Shown one piece after another: positions 24,540 through 33,415 of a DNA stretch of 36,677 nucleotides. Location of the stretch: assembly GCF_030149425.1 (NCBI RefSeq), contig NZ_JASBRQ010000067.1, forward strand, positions 1 through 36,677, read 5' to 3'. The notes below the pieces were generated by a model. The model ran no database searches. It was given only the letters and a program-made list of their open reading frames with translations, and had not been told where the DNA came from. The position numbers and the translations under genes are program-made. The stretch comes from Maricaulis sp. (GTDB lineage: Bacteria; Pseudomonadota; Alphaproteobacteria; Caulobacterales; Maricaulaceae). Position 1 is the first letter of the stretch; each line of letters opens with the position of its first letter.

Positions 24540-24968
24540 CTAGGTCGCGAATAACTGCGTTTCGATATCGCGGAAGGTCTTGAATTCCAGGGCATTACCA
24601 GCCGGATCGCGGACAAAGAACGTGCCCTGCTCACCGGGCTGACCGGCAAAGCGGATATAGGGTTCAACGACGAAATCCGTGCCGGCCGCCTTGAAACGTT
24701 CGCCAAGGCTTTCCCACGCCTCCCAGTCCAGAACCAGACCGAAATGGCGGACCGGAACAGACTTGCCATCGACGCCGGCCGTCTGGCTGTCACTGCATTC
24801 CTCGGGCGAGAGATGGGCGACGACCTGGTGGCCGAACATGTCAAAATCGATCCAGCGATCCGAGGACCGGCCGATCCGGCAGCCAACCAGGCCGGTATAG
24901 AAGGCGCGGGCCGCTTCAAGATCATCAACCGGGAAGGCGAGGTGGAAGCGCGGCGGGGTCTGGCTCAT
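24540..24968 (-). CDS. VOC-family (glyoxalase/bleomycin-resistance-like) protein
   Basis: The 142-residue protein has two VOC-type half-modules: FHLAFPVDDLEAARAFYTGLVGCRIGR at the N-terminus (shown in part) and FFVRDPAGNALEFKTFRD near the C-terminus. Likely metal ligands are His in RFHLAF, His in VRHFGLVLD and Glu in NALEFK. This group includes isomerases, dioxygenases and resistance proteins; substrate unknown. The start is either ATG 24968 or ATG 24974; the latter has AAGG closer. It lies on the opposite strand between hslV and hslU. Confidence 0.85.
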   Translation of the reverse strand: MSQTPPRFHLAFPVDDLEAARAFYTGLVGCRIGRSSDRWIDFDMFGHQVVAHLSPEECSDSQTAGVDGKSVPVRHFGLVLDWEAWESLGERFKAAGTDFVVEPYIRFAGQPGEQGTFFVRDPAGNALEFKTFRDIETQLFAT

Positions 24969-25048
24969 GAGCATTCTGCCTTTCAGGACTGGTCCTAGCG
25001 GGTCTGCCTGATTACATGACAGGCGAAGTGATACAAACAAGAGCGATC

Positions 25049-26356
25049 ATGACCGATTTTTCTCCGCGCGAAATTGTCTCCGAACTCGACCGTTTCATCG
25101 TCGGCCAGGCTGATGCCAAGAAAGCCGTAGCCCTGGCCCTGCGCAATCGCTGGCGCCGCAAACAGCTCGACGCAGATCTCGCCGAGGAAGTGACGCCGAA
25201 AAACATCCTCATGATCGGACCGACCGGTGTCGGCAAGACCGAGATCTCGCGCCGCCTGGCCAAGCTCGCCAAGGCCCCCTTCATCAAGATCGAAGCGACC
25301 AAGTTCACCGAGGTCGGCTATGTCGGCCGTGACATTGATCAGATCGCCCGCGACCTAGTCGAGGTTGCCATCCACCTCGTGCGCGAACGCAAGCGCGAAG
25401 AGGTCAAGGCCCAGGCCGAGGCGCATGCCGAAGAGCGTGTGCTCGATGCCCTGGTGGGCCCCGGCGCCGGTGAATCCACTCGCGACTCCTTCCGCAAACG
25501 CCTGCGCACTGGTGAGCTCAACGACAAGGACGTCGAGATCCAGCTCGCCGAAGCCAGCGGCTCACCGCTGCAAATGCTCGATATTCCGGGCATGCAGGGC
25601 GGCGCCGGCGTCCTCAATCTGGGTGATATCTTCGGCAAAGGCTTCCCGCAGCAGACCAAGACCCGCCGCATGAAAGTCAAGGATGCTTACGAGCCGCTGG
25701 TCGCCGAAGAGGCTGACAAGCTGCTCGATGACAGCCAGATCACGGCCGAGGCCATCAAGCTGGCGGAGAATGAAGGCATCGTCTTCCTTGACGAGATCGA
25801 CAAGATCGCGGCTCGCTCCGAGGCCCGCGGCGCCGATGTGTCCCGTGAAGGCGTGCAGCGCGACCTGCTGCCGCTGATCGAGGGCACGACGGTCACCACC
25901 AAGCACGGCGCGATCAAGACCGACCATATCCTGTTCATCGCCTCGGGCGCTTTCCATGTCGCCAAACCCTCCGACATGCTGCCGGAGCTACAAGGCCGCC
26001 TGCCGATCCGGGTCGAGCTGTCCGCCCTGACCCAGGATGATTTCAAGCGCATTCTGACCGAGCCGGAAGCCAATCTGGTACGCCAGTACACCGCCCTCAT
26101 CGGTACCGAAGATGTCACGTTGAACTTCACCGATGACGCCATCGACGCGATTGCCGAACTGGCGGCAGAGGTGAACGCCTCGGTCGAGAATATCGGTGCC
26201 CGCCGCCTGCAGACGATCATGGAAAAACTGGTCGAGGAGATTTCCTTCACCGCTTCCGATCGCGCCGGTGAAGCGATTGAAATCACGGCCGATTATGTTC
26301 GCGAAAATGTCGGCGAACTGGCCAAGAATGCCGATCTGAGCAAGTTTATTCTCTGA
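25049..26356 (+). CDS. hslU: ATP-dependent protease ATPase subunit HslU (ClpY)
   Basis: HslU is the AAA+ unfoldase that feeds substrates to HslV. From ATG 25049 the protein has 435 residues, the usual length. It begins with [19 protein letters not shown]; the Walker A is [17 protein letters not shown] (about residues 53-69), the pore loop [14 protein letters not shown] follows, and the Walker B is [12 protein letters not shown]. Sensor and C-terminal parts ([23 protein letters not shown], given in part) are intact, and the C-terminus LSKFIL matches the HslV-docking tail. Upstream in-frame start at 25016 has no good ribosome site. Confidence 0.97.
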   Translation: MTDFSPREIVSELDRFIVGQADAKKAVALALRNRWRRKQLDADLAEEVTPKNILMIGPTGVGKTEISRRLAKLAKAPFIKIEATKFTEVGYVGRDIDQIARDLVEVAIHLVRERKREEVKAQAEAHAEERVLDALVGPGAGESTRDSFRKRLRTGELNDKDVEIQLAEASGSPLQMLDIPGMQGGAGVLNLGDIFGKGFPQQTKTRRMKVKDAYEPLVAEEADKLLDDSQITAEAIKLAENEGIVFLDEIDKIAARSEARGADVSREGVQRDLLPLIEGTTVTTKHGAIKTDHILFIASGAFHVAKPSDMLPELQGRLPIRVELSALTQDDFKRILTEPEANLVRQYTALIGTEDVTLNFTDDAIDAIAELAAEVNASVENIGARRLQTIMEKLVEEISFTASDRAGEAIEITADYVRENVGELAKNADLSKFIL

Positions 26357-26513
26357 CTATCTGGCGGCGGATTGGCGGTCATACCCGGTATGACTGTTGA
26401 GCCGCCGCATTCCGGGCCGGCCCGCGCCCCCGGCCCAACCACCCGATTGAGTCTGCCCAAGGGCGTTTGGCCCGGAGCCGCAGCCCTCGGTGTTTGACTT
26501 CAAGGACCGTTCG

Positions 26514-26558
26514 CCCGCCCATCCACCTTGCCGATAATCGCCCGGGTGGATGGGCGGG
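26514..26558. terminator. 14-bp inverted repeat between convergent hslU and smr
   Basis: CCCGCCCATCCACC at 26514-26527 pairs perfectly with GGTGGATGGGCGGG at 26545-26558 around a 17-base loop. It lies in the 266-base GC-rich gap between two convergent genes, so a two-way terminator is likely; no T-run is visible. The rest of the gap has no supportable gene. Confidence 0.6.
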
Positions 26559-26622
26559 GGAGCGGGCCGGCACCGGCCAAGCGCGGCTCAAAAGCCAAGC
26601 AAGGCATTGCAGCCCATCCGCG

Positions 26623-27240
26623 CTACTTCACTCTCAAGGTCACATAAAACGCGCCGGCGCCACCATGTCTTGTGTGCGCACTTGAATACCCTGACACATA
26701 CTGACGCAAATTTGGTTTTCCCAACCATTCCGGTAGCTTCCGGCGAAGAACTCCGGGTTCATCAGGAAACTCCCAAGGCTCGTGATCGCGCTCTTTCGTG
26801 CGGCTCATCGCGCCCTTGCCGGTGATCACCAATACATTGCGATAGCCGTCCTTCCAGGCCATGGCGAGGAAATGGGTCAGGGTCGAAAGCGCCTGCTCCT
26901 GGGTCAGGCCATGCAGGTCGAGCCGGGCATCGATGTCGAGCTTGCCGCGCCGGACCCGCTTTTCTGTTGAGCGATCAACCGGGACCGGAGCCTGATGGTG
27001 CCGCGGCTGATGATGCACATCGACCGAGGCGCGGTGCTTTTTTGGCTTCGGCTTGGATTTCGGCTTCGCTGCAGCCGGTTTGGCCGGCTTTTTCTTGGCC
27101 ACAGCCTTGTTTTCCCGAGCAGATTCCACCGGCTCATCATTGAGCGAACGCGCCTTGGCCGCATCGAGCGGTGTCACGGAACGGGCGACCTTGCGCCAGA
27201 TCGCCTTTTCTTCCGGCTGAAGATCACGCTTGCGGCCCAT
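26623..27240 (-). CDS. Smr-domain DNA/RNA nuclease-like protein
   Basis: The 205-residue protein has a Lys/Ala/Pro-rich low-complexity N-terminal half (residues 45-95, with KKKPAKPAAAKPKSKPKPKK) and a C-terminal Smr domain: DARLDLHGLTQEQALSTL, then NVLVITGKG and, near the end, HGGAGAFYVTLRVK. Smr domains of this stand-alone type (YdaL-like) are small endonuclease-like proteins; the substrate is not known here. It is followed by mltA 3 bases upstream on the same strand, so it is in an operon with it. The position next to mltA and a Tim44-like gene is conserved in alphaproteobacteria as I recall it. Confidence 0.92.
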   Translation of the reverse strand: MGRKRDLQPEEKAIWRKVARSVTPLDAAKARSLNDEPVESARENKAVAKKKPAKPAAAKPKSKPKPKKHRASVDVHHQPRHHQAPVPVDRSTEKRVRRGKLDIDARLDLHGLTQEQALSTLTHFLAMAWKDGYRNVLVITGKGAMSRTKERDHEPWEFPDEPGVLRRKLPEWLGKPNLRQYVSGYSSAHTRHGGAGAFYVTLRVK

Positions 27241-27243
27241 GGC

Positions 27244-28488
27244 TCAGGCCGGCGGGGTGGCGTCGATAAGGCGCTGGGCCACGGCCGTTGGCAGGAAAGC
27301 GGTCCATTGTGCCTGAACCCGGGTGGTTCCAGCGCGGCGCTCAGCGGTTTCTCCCCAGCCCCAGAAAAAGTCTCCGCGCAGCGGGCCATTGATGGCGCCA
27401 CCGGAATCCTGGGCAATCACCAGTCCGGACCAGCCTTCAAGTTCGGGCAAGTCCGCGCTCATCCATACCGGTACCCCATGCGCATGATGGCGGGTATCAA
27501 CCGCGATCGAGGCCATGGGTGTGAGCGCGACGCCGGACGAACCGGCCGGTCCCAATTCAGGATCGGTGAGATCCTGGGTCTGGAAGAAGACATAGCGCGG
27601 ATTGACGCCGAACAGCTCAGCCGTGGCGTCCGGACCATTTTCCTCAAGCCAGGCTTCAATGCCCTGTTTGGAGGCAGCGTGAACCTCAAGCTCACCCCGC
27701 CGGATCAGCTCACGACCGATTGAGCGATAAGGCTGTCCGTTATGGGCGGAAAAGGCGGCGCGTTCCTGCCGGCCATCGGGATAGACGATACGGCCAGAGC
27801 CCTGAATTTGCAGGAAGAACACCTCAATCGGCTCACCCCAGGCAAAGACTTCTCCGGCATCCTCTTCTTCGATCTCCGAGCGTTCCTTGTAGAGCACAAG
27901 CCGTCCGTCGCGGACCTCACCGACAATGCGGCGTCCTGCCAGATCTTCTTCGAACAGGCCCAGGTCCACGGTCACGAGATCGCCAGGCCGGCGGCGCAAG
28001 GGCTGGCTGAAACGTGCCGTCGGGGTTTCAGAGACGTCTACATAGGGCTCGTAATAGCCGGTGAGCAGACCGCGCTCCTCACGGGTCTCGCTTTCCGGTT
28101 CCAACGCGGCCAGACGGATCGGTGTGAACTGGCTCTGGAAAAACCCGCGCGCCGCCTCAGCCTCCGGTGCTGTCATCAGGGCCGCCGCACACGCCGTTCG
28201 CCATTCACCAACGCGTCCGGCCCATTGCGCTTGTGGATTGAGCCAATCGTCCGGGGAGCGCCCATCCCAGCGGGCACAGGATCTCACAAAGGCCGACAAG
28301 GCGGCGCGGGGATCATTGCTGGACCAGCCGGGCAGCGCGTCCCAATGCGCCGGAATCAGATCAAGCGCCGTCGGCAGAACCGCCTCAGGTTCGCTCGGAG
28401 GTTCAACCGGTTCAGGCTCGGGAGGAGCCTGACAGGCGGCCAGGGTGAGAACGCCGGCGGCGGCGAGAAACTTAGGCCACAGCGACAC
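27244..28488 (-). CDS. mltA: membrane-bound lytic murein transglycosylase A
   Basis: MltA cleaves peptidoglycan glycan strands, giving 1,6-anhydromuropeptides. The chosen GTG start gives 414 residues with a signal peptide ending in a lipobox LTLAAC (Cys about residue 19), so it is an outer-membrane-type lipoprotein. The MltA domain is seen in LLTGYYEPYVDVSETP, FFLQIQGSGRIVYPDG and AHNGQPYRSIGRELI; the 3D-type double-psi barrel with the catalytic Asp is in GLVIAQDSGGAINGPLRGD. A GTG nine codons upstream is possible. The gene overlaps the stop of the Tim44-like gene by about 17 bases, indicating coupling. Confidence 0.94.
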   Translation of the reverse strand: MSLWPKFLAAAGVLTLAACQAPPEPEPVEPPSEPEAVLPTALDLIPAHWDALPGWSSNDPRAALSAFVRSCARWDGRSPDDWLNPQAQWAGRVGEWRTACAAALMTAPEAEAARGFFQSQFTPIRLAALEPESETREERGLLTGYYEPYVDVSETPTARFSQPLRRRPGDLVTVDLGLFEEDLAGRRIVGEVRDGRLVLYKERSEIEEEDAGEVFAWGEPIEVFFLQIQGSGRIVYPDGRQERAAFSAHNGQPYRSIGRELIRRGELEVHAASKQGIEAWLEENGPDATAELFGVNPRYVFFQTQDLTDPELGPAGSSGVALTPMASIAVDTRHHAHGVPVWMSADLPELEGWSGLVIAQDSGGAINGPLRGDFFWGWGETAERRAGTTRVQAQWTAFLPTAVAQRLIDATPPA

Positions 28489-29101
28489 TGGCGAGCACCC
28501 AGTTAGGATCCGCACTGTCGAGACGGCGCTCGAAGGTCCAGTATTCGGCCACGCGGGCGAGTTGCCCGAGATCGCCGGAAACGGTCTGGCCGTCAGAGCC
28601 GGTCACTTCGCTGGCAATATCCGCTTCAAACTTCACCTTGAGCCGGGCCACACCGTCATCAGCCGACGCATCGACGATATCGGTCGTAATGATGCGGTCG
28701 ACCTCGGTCTTGGCGGTTTCACCCTTGGCCCGGCGCTCATCAATCACCGCGGCGTAGCGGTCAAACACCTTGTCAGCGAGCAGGGTGCGCAGCATGTCCT
28801 TATCGCCGCGGGCAAAGCCTTCGATAATCATGCGATAGGCCTGACCGGCACCGTCAAGGAAGCCGTCCGGCGAGAAGCTGCGATCGGCCTGGGCAATGGC
28901 TTCAAGGCCAGCGGCTGCCGGACCCTCAAAGGCCGGACGGACCGGGGGAAGCCGGTCGCCGGCGCCATTGGCGCGCGATTTCGGCTCCGGCGCCTTGGGC
29001 GGCTCCATATGGCCTTCGCTCCGTCCGAGCACGCCGTAGAGCTTGATCGCGAAAAACACCGCCACACCGGCGAAAACGAGAAGGCTGAAGAGTTCGGTCA
29101 T
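28472..29101 (-). CDS. Tim44/TimA-like membrane-associated protein
   Basis: The 209-residue protein has an N-terminal membrane helix (residues 3-22), a proline/charge-rich linker and a C-terminal Tim44-like domain: AYRMIIEGFARGDKDMLRTLL, then the beta-sheet part with GVARLKVKFEADIAS and VAEYWTFERRLDSADPNWVLASV. Bacterial homologues (TimA) are related to mitochondrial Tim44, a protein-import motor subunit; the role in bacteria is unclear. The gene is divergent from secB, which is a suggestive protein-export neighbourhood. It overlaps mltA at its 3' end. Confidence 0.9.
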   Translation of the reverse strand: MTELFSLLVFAGVAVFFAIKLYGVLGRSEGHMEPPKAPEPKSRANGAGDRLPPVRPAFEGPAAAGLEAIAQADRSFSPDGFLDGAGQAYRMIIEGFARGDKDMLRTLLADKVFDRYAAVIDERRAKGETAKTEVDRIITTDIVDASADDGVARLKVKFEADIASEVTGSDGQTVSGDLGQLARVAEYWTFERRLDSADPNWVLASVAVA

Positions 29102-29320
29102 ATCAGTTTTGCCGCAGCTTGGCGGAGCACCCGGAGACCGGGCGGCCGGTTCGATTCCATGTATTCCCTAGATATAGGCGCAATTAGGCCCAACGTCAGC
29201 TTTTCCAATGACAGGCGGTTATCTTGCCGCAGTCGAGCCCTCATGCTAACGCCACCGCTCGATTTTTTAGCGGGGCGGACGTGTCGCCGGCTCCGCAGCA
29301 AAGCCCATCGGGGGACAATT

Positions 29321-29845
29321 ATGACCGACGCACCCGCTACGCCGGAACAGCCGCAGGCCCCGCAAGGCCCGGCGCTTCGCATCCTGACGCAATACATCAA
29401 GGATCTTTCCTTTGAAAACCCGGGTGCTCCGGACAGCCTGCGCGCCGGTGGCTCCGCGCCGAATATCGACATGGGGATCGATGTTCAGGCTCGCACCATC
29501 TCCCAGGGCATCTATGAAGTCACCCTGAACTTCTCCGCCAAGGCCGAACGCGGCGAAGGCGGCGATGTCGTCTTCATCGCCGAGCTGAGCTATTCCGGTC
29601 TGTTCGAGATGGCCAACATCTCCGACGCGGATCGCGAGCCCTTCCTGCTGATCGAATGCCCCCGCATGATCTTCCCGTTCGCGCGCCGCATCCTCGGTGA
29701 CATCACCCGCGATGGTGGTTTCCCGCCGCTGATGCTGGATCCGGTCGACTTTGCCGGCCTGTACCGCGCGCAGCTGGCCAAGCGTGCCGCAGCGACCGGT
29801 GGCAATGAGCCGAACGGCAATGGCGATCCGGCTGCTGCCAACTAA
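29321..29845 (+). CDS. secB: protein-export chaperone SecB
   Basis: SecB keeps precursor proteins unfolded and hands them to SecA. From ATG 29321 the protein has 174 residues. Motifs include ALRILTQYIKDLSFENPGAP, YEVTLNFSAKAERGEGGDVVFIAELSYSG (given in part), LIECPRMIFPFARRILGDITRDGGFPPLML (in part) and the ending DPVDFAGLYRAQL. GGGGAC precedes the start. A far upstream start in the same frame would cover the divergent Tim44-like gene and is rejected. It converges on dnaQ, whose stop lies three bases beyond. Confidence 0.97.
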   Translation: MTDAPATPEQPQAPQGPALRILTQYIKDLSFENPGAPDSLRAGGSAPNIDMGIDVQARTISQGIYEVTLNFSAKAERGEGGDVVFIAELSYSGLFEMANISDADREPFLLIECPRMIFPFARRILGDITRDGGFPPLMLDPVDFAGLYRAQLAKRAAATGGNEPNGNGDPAAAN

Positions 29846-29848
29846 GCT

Positions 29849-30550
29849 TCAGAGCTCTACGCTCAATTGAGACCAGACGGACGCGTCGCCCAGCTCTTCA
29901 ATGAAGGCTTTATGGGCGGCGCGTTCTTCGTTCTGGACCCGGCTGTCGAGCGTTTTGGGACGCGCCGGACGGGCTGGAAACTCAACAACGGCACCGGCGC
30001 CACCCGCTTCGCCGCGACCGGACAGGTCGAGCGCCCGCGTGCGCCCGCCGGTCAGTTCCAGATAGACCTCGGCCAGGAGCAGGGCATCGATCAGGGCGCC
30101 GTGCTTGTCGCGGGTTTCCAGCGAAATATCGAAACGCTTACACAGGGCGTCCAGAGATACATAGGACCCGGGGAACATGGCCCGCGCGATCGCGGCTGTG
30201 TCCTTGAAGCGGTCATCGGGATAGATCGGCTTGCCCAGCCGGGCCAACTCCATATTGATGAAACCCCGGTCGAAACCCGCATTGTGGGCGACCAGAACGC
30301 CATCTCCGACAAATTCCAGGAAAGCGTCCGCATGTTCGGCGAAGACCGGTTTGTCGGCGAGAAATTCGTCCGTCAGTCCCGTAATTTCAACGACTTCCTT
30401 GGGCGTTGAACGCTCCGGATTAACATAGGCATGATAGGTCCGGCCGGTGGGAATACAGTCGATGACCTCGACACAGCCCAGCTCGGTGATGCGGTCACCC
30501 GTATTGGGATCCAGCCCCGTGGTCTCGGTATCGAAAACGATTTCGCGCAT
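29849..30550 (-). CDS. dnaQ: DNA polymerase III epsilon subunit (3'-5' proofreading exonuclease)
   Basis: The 233-residue protein proofreads for DNA polymerase III. The DEDDh exonuclease residues are visible: Asp 7 and Glu 9 in MREIVFDTETTGLDP, Asp in VLVAHNAGFDRGFI (about residue 94), and His plus Asp in RDKHGALIDALLLAEVY (about 148-153). The C-terminal tail probably contacts the polymerase alpha subunit. It starts three bases beyond the coaE stop and is in the leftward group maf-aroE-coaE-dnaQ. Gene order matches alphaproteobacterial origin regions. Confidence 0.96.
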   Translation of the reverse strand: MREIVFDTETTGLDPNTGDRITELGCVEVIDCIPTGRTYHAYVNPERSTPKEVVEITGLTDEFLADKPVFAEHADAFLEFVGDGVLVAHNAGFDRGFINMELARLGKPIYPDDRFKDTAAIARAMFPGSYVSLDALCKRFDISLETRDKHGALIDALLLAEVYLELTGGRTRALDLSGRGEAGGAGAVVEFPARPARPKTLDSRVQNEERAAHKAFIEELGDASVWSQLSVEL

Positions 30551-30553
30551 CGT

Positions 30554-31150
30554 CTAAGCCTGTTTTTCTCGGATTGCCCTGATCACAGAACGCACTTGTT
30601 CGCGTGCATCCTCAAGGCCCTGCGACGTCTCGATCGCATAATCCGCCCGCGCCAGCTTGTCGGCGTCGGGCATTTGCCGGGCAATGATCGCATCAAGCTT
30701 ATCGGCAGTCATACCAGGTCGCTCCAGCACCCGCTCGCGGCGCACCGCATCCGGGGCGTGAACGACGACAACCGCATCCACCATCTTGTCTCCGCCGGTC
30801 TCGAACAGGAGCGGCACATCATAAACCACCATGTCCGAACCGCTTTCGGCCGCCGACTTGCTGAAACTCTCTCGCGCCTTTGACACCAGCGGGTGCACGA
30901 TTTTCTCGAGCCGTTCAAAACCGGACGGGTCCTCACGCAGGGCCGCGCTGAGGTGGGTGCGGTCAACGGCGCCATCAATCACCGTGCCGGGAAAGGCTTG
31001 GGCAATGGGTTCCACCGCCGCACCACCGGGCGCGTAAAGCTCGTGCACACAGGCATCACTGTCGAACACCGGAACGCCTTCAGCGATGAACAGCTTCGCC
31101 GTCGCCGACTTGCCCATGCCGATCGAACCAGTGAGGCCGATAATGATCAT
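30554..31150 (-). CDS. coaE: dephospho-CoA kinase
   Basis: CoaE phosphorylates dephospho-CoA to coenzyme A, the last step of CoA synthesis. The 198-residue protein starts with the P-loop IIIGLTGSIGMGKSATAKLF; the substrate part has VPVFDSDACVHELY and the lid region VVVVHAPDAVRRERVLERPGMT, then DYAIETSQGLEDAREQV. All are typical of the family. It overlaps the aroE stop by four bases (ATGA) and is followed by dnaQ, so it is within one tight operon. Confidence 0.96.
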   Translation of the reverse strand: MIIIGLTGSIGMGKSATAKLFIAEGVPVFDSDACVHELYAPGGAAVEPIAQAFPGTVIDGAVDRTHLSAALREDPSGFERLEKIVHPLVSKARESFSKSAAESGSDMVVYDVPLLFETGGDKMVDAVVVVHAPDAVRRERVLERPGMTADKLDAIIARQMPDADKLARADYAIETSQGLEDAREQVRSVIRAIREKQA

Positions 31151-31989
31151 GGGGTTTCACCCAGGGCGGCCATCAAGGGCGTGCGTACATCCACATCTGG
31201 CGCCGGCTGGCCGAAGAAGGCTTCAAAACTCGGCTTGCCCTGCTCGATCAGCATGCCCAGCCCGTCCACCGTCTTGTGGCCCGCCTCTTCTGCCGTGCGC
31301 AGGAAGGCGGTTTTCAGCGGCGAATAGACACTGTCGGCCACGATCAAGGGTTTGGAAGCCTTGGTAAAATCCATATCGAGAACCGGCTGGCCCGTCAGTC
31401 CCAATGAGGTGGCGTTGACGACGATATCGACATCGCTCACGACTTCCTCCCGGCCATCCCAGCCGGTGATTTCCGCAGCCGGTGCGATGCGGTCGCGCAA
31501 TGCTTTGGCCCGGTCCCGGTTGCGATTGGCGATAATGATGGAGGAGGCCCCGGCTTCAACCAGACCGTAAACGATCGACCGGGCCGCGCCGCCAGCACCC
31601 AGGACCAGGACACGCTGCCCGGCCGGATCACCGCCGGAGGCTTTTAGCGAGCCGATAAATCCAGGCGCATCTGTATTATCGGCATGCACTTCACCATCGG
31701 CAAATGTCAGCAGGTTGGCAGCACCGATCGCATCCGCCCGGTCAGATATTCTATGCGCGATAACAAGTGCTTGTTCCTTGTGGGGCAAGGTCACATTGAG
31801 ACCGGAAAGGCCCGAGCGTTGCAGCGCCAGGGCGACCGGCGCAAACATGTGCGGTGAGGCGATATAAGGCCCGTAAAGCGCATTCAGCCCGGCCGCTTCA
31901 ATCCAGTGGGCCATCATAAGCGGCGATAGCGAGTGAGCGATAGGCTGGCCGATCACGCCGGCCATCATGGCAGCACCGGTAGGCTTCAT
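31147..31989 (-). CDS. aroE: shikimate dehydrogenase
   Basis: AroE reduces 3-dehydroshikimate with NADPH in aromatic amino-acid synthesis. The 280-residue protein shows the substrate-binding signature GVIGQPIAHSLSPLMMAHW, then LNVTLPHKEQAL with the catalytic Lys, DNTDAPGFIGSL with the catalytic Asp, and the NADP-binding VLVLGAGGAARSIVYGL. The start overlaps the maf stop by four bases (ATGA) and its stop overlaps the coaE start. The operon maf-aroE-coaE-dnaQ is a hallmark of the origin-left flank in Caulobacter-like species. Confidence 0.96.
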   Translation of the reverse strand: MKPTGAAMMAGVIGQPIAHSLSPLMMAHWIEAAGLNALYGPYIASPHMFAPVALALQRSGLSGLNVTLPHKEQALVIAHRISDRADAIGAANLLTFADGEVHADNTDAPGFIGSLKASGGDPAGQRVLVLGAGGAARSIVYGLVEAGASSIIIANRNRDRAKALRDRIAPAAEITGWDGREEVVSDVDIVVNATSLGLTGQPVLDMDFTKASKPLIVADSVYSPLKTAFLRTAEEAGHKTVDGLGMLIEQGKPSFEAFFGQPAPDVDVRTPLMAALGETP

Positions 31990-32576
31990 GACAGGATCAC
32001 CTTTTTCTCACGCAGAACATCCATGAGCGGAATGAGCGGCAGGCCGAGGACGGCGAAATAATCCGCCTCGACCTTTTCGAACAATTGCGAACCGAGGCCC
32101 TCATAGGCATAGGCGCCAACGCTTCCGGTTAGTTCAAAGCCGGCTGTATCGAGGTAGAAGTCGAGAAATTCATCGGAGAAATCACGCACATGCAGGGTCG
32201 ATGTCTGCTGGTGTGTCCAGATTTCCTGACCACCCTGGCAGATCGACAGGCCGGAATGAAGGTAATGAACCTTGCCGCGCATCGCGATCAGGCGGTCGCG
32301 GGCAAGCGATCGCTCGGGCAATTTGTCCAGCAGCTGACCATCGAGTTCCATGGTCTGATCAGCGCCGAGGACAAATGCTTCCGGAATCTGACCTGACACA
32401 TCTTGTGCCTTGGCGCGGGCAAGGAGGGCAGCCATGTCACGCGGCGACAGGTCGGCATGCTCGCGCTTGAGCACATCTTCATCGACACCGGATTTATGCA
32501 CCCGGAACGGCACATTGGCCTGTTCGAGAACCTGCCGCCGGATCGCGCTGCCGGAGGCGAGAACAAAATCGGTCAC
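31986..32576 (-). CDS. maf: Maf-family nucleoside triphosphate pyrophosphatase
   Basis: Maf proteins hydrolyse non-canonical or modified nucleoside triphosphates, helping to keep them out of nucleic acids. The 196-residue protein has the family start FVLASGSAIRRQVLEQA, the ADQTMELDG catalytic region around residues 72-80, SLARDRLIAMRGKVHYLHSG, and AYAYEGLGSQLFEKVEADYF. The start overlaps the stop of the upstream PPDK-regulator gene by four bases, so the genes are translationally coupled. It is the second gene to the left of the origin. Confidence 0.95.
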   Translation of the reverse strand: MTDFVLASGSAIRRQVLEQANVPFRVHKSGVDEDVLKREHADLSPRDMAALLARAKAQDVSGQIPEAFVLGADQTMELDGQLLDKLPERSLARDRLIAMRGKVHYLHSGLSICQGGQEIWTHQQTSTLHVRDFSDEFLDFYLDTAGFELTGSVGAYAYEGLGSQLFEKVEADYFAVLGLPLIPLMDVLREKKVILS

Positions 32577-33415
32577 GCGCCCTTGCTCCGCTTGTCGTTG
32601 AGAAGGTTGATGATTTTCGCCGCGGTTTCTTCCACAGAACGCCGGGTCACATCAATCGATGCCCAGCCATGCTTGGCAAACAGGCGCTTGGCATGCAGCA
32701 CCTCCTCGCGCACGGAAAAATCGTCGACATAGTCGGTATCGCGATCCTCATTCAGGCTCAAAAGCCGGTTACGGCGGATCTGGACGATACGCTCCGGCGA
32801 TGCGGTAAGGCCGACAACGAGCGGGTTTTTCAGGGAATAGACCTGTTCCGGCAGCGGTACGCTCTGCACCAGTGGAATATTGGCGGCGCGATAGCCGCGA
32901 TGGGCCAGATAGATGGAGGTCGGGGTTTTCGAGGTCCGGCTGACACCCAGCAACAGGATATCCGCGCTTTCAAAATCCTCTCCCTGACCATCATCATGCG
33001 CCATGGTGTAGTTCAGCGCCTCGATGCGGCGGAAGTATTCGGCATCGAGCGAACGCTGGGCACCGGCGCGGCTCGCGACCGGCCGGCCGAGATAGGCACT
33101 GAGCGTGGCGAGCATGGGATCAAGCACGGCAATCGCCGGCGTTCCCAATTCCATGCACCGGGTTTCCAATTGCCGCCGCAGATCCGGATTGACGATGGTA
33201 TACATGACGATACCCGGATAGGCCTCAATCTCCTCGAGCACATGCGTCAGCTGGCGGGTGGAACGGACCAGGGCGTATAGATGTTCCAGCGGATTGGCGC
33301 CCTCGAACTGGGCCACCGAGGCGCGCATGACTTCCATCAAGGTCTCGCCCGTCGAGTCGGACACCATGTGAATATGGAAATTGGTCTCGAAAAGCGGGGT
33401 TTCAGCGTCGGTCAT
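32573..33415 (-). CDS. pyruvate, phosphate dikinase (or PEP synthase) regulatory protein, DUF299
   Basis: The 280-residue protein is a bifunctional kinase/pyrophosphorylase that switches pyruvate, phosphate dikinase or PEP synthase off by ADP-dependent phosphorylation and on again by phosphate. The family start (FHIHMVSDSTGETLMEVMRA) and the P-loop ADILLLGVSRTSKTPTSIYLA (about residues 149-169) are present, as are IPLVQSVPLPEQVYSLKNP and RNRLLSLN. This is the homologue of the Caulobacter gene next to the origin. It is transcribed away from the origin region and starts at its left edge. Confidence 0.95.
   Translation of the reverse strand: MTDAETPLFETNFHIHMVSDSTGETLMEVMRASVAQFEGANPLEHLYALVRSTRQLTHVLEEIEAYPGIVMYTIVNPDLRRQLETRCMELGTPAIAVLDPMLATLSAYLGRPVASRAGAQRSLDAEYFRRIEALNYTMAHDDGQGEDFESADILLLGVSRTSKTPTSIYLAHRGYRAANIPLVQSVPLPEQVYSLKNPLVVGLTASPERIVQIRRNRLLSLNEDRDTDYVDDFSVREEVLHAKRLFAKHGWASIDVTRRSVEETAAKIINLLNDKRSKGA

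Noticed and set aside
26379-26591. 70-codon frame in the hslU-smr gap
   Set aside because: Arg/Pro-rich, spans the long inverted repeat, no ribosome site; likely non-coding.
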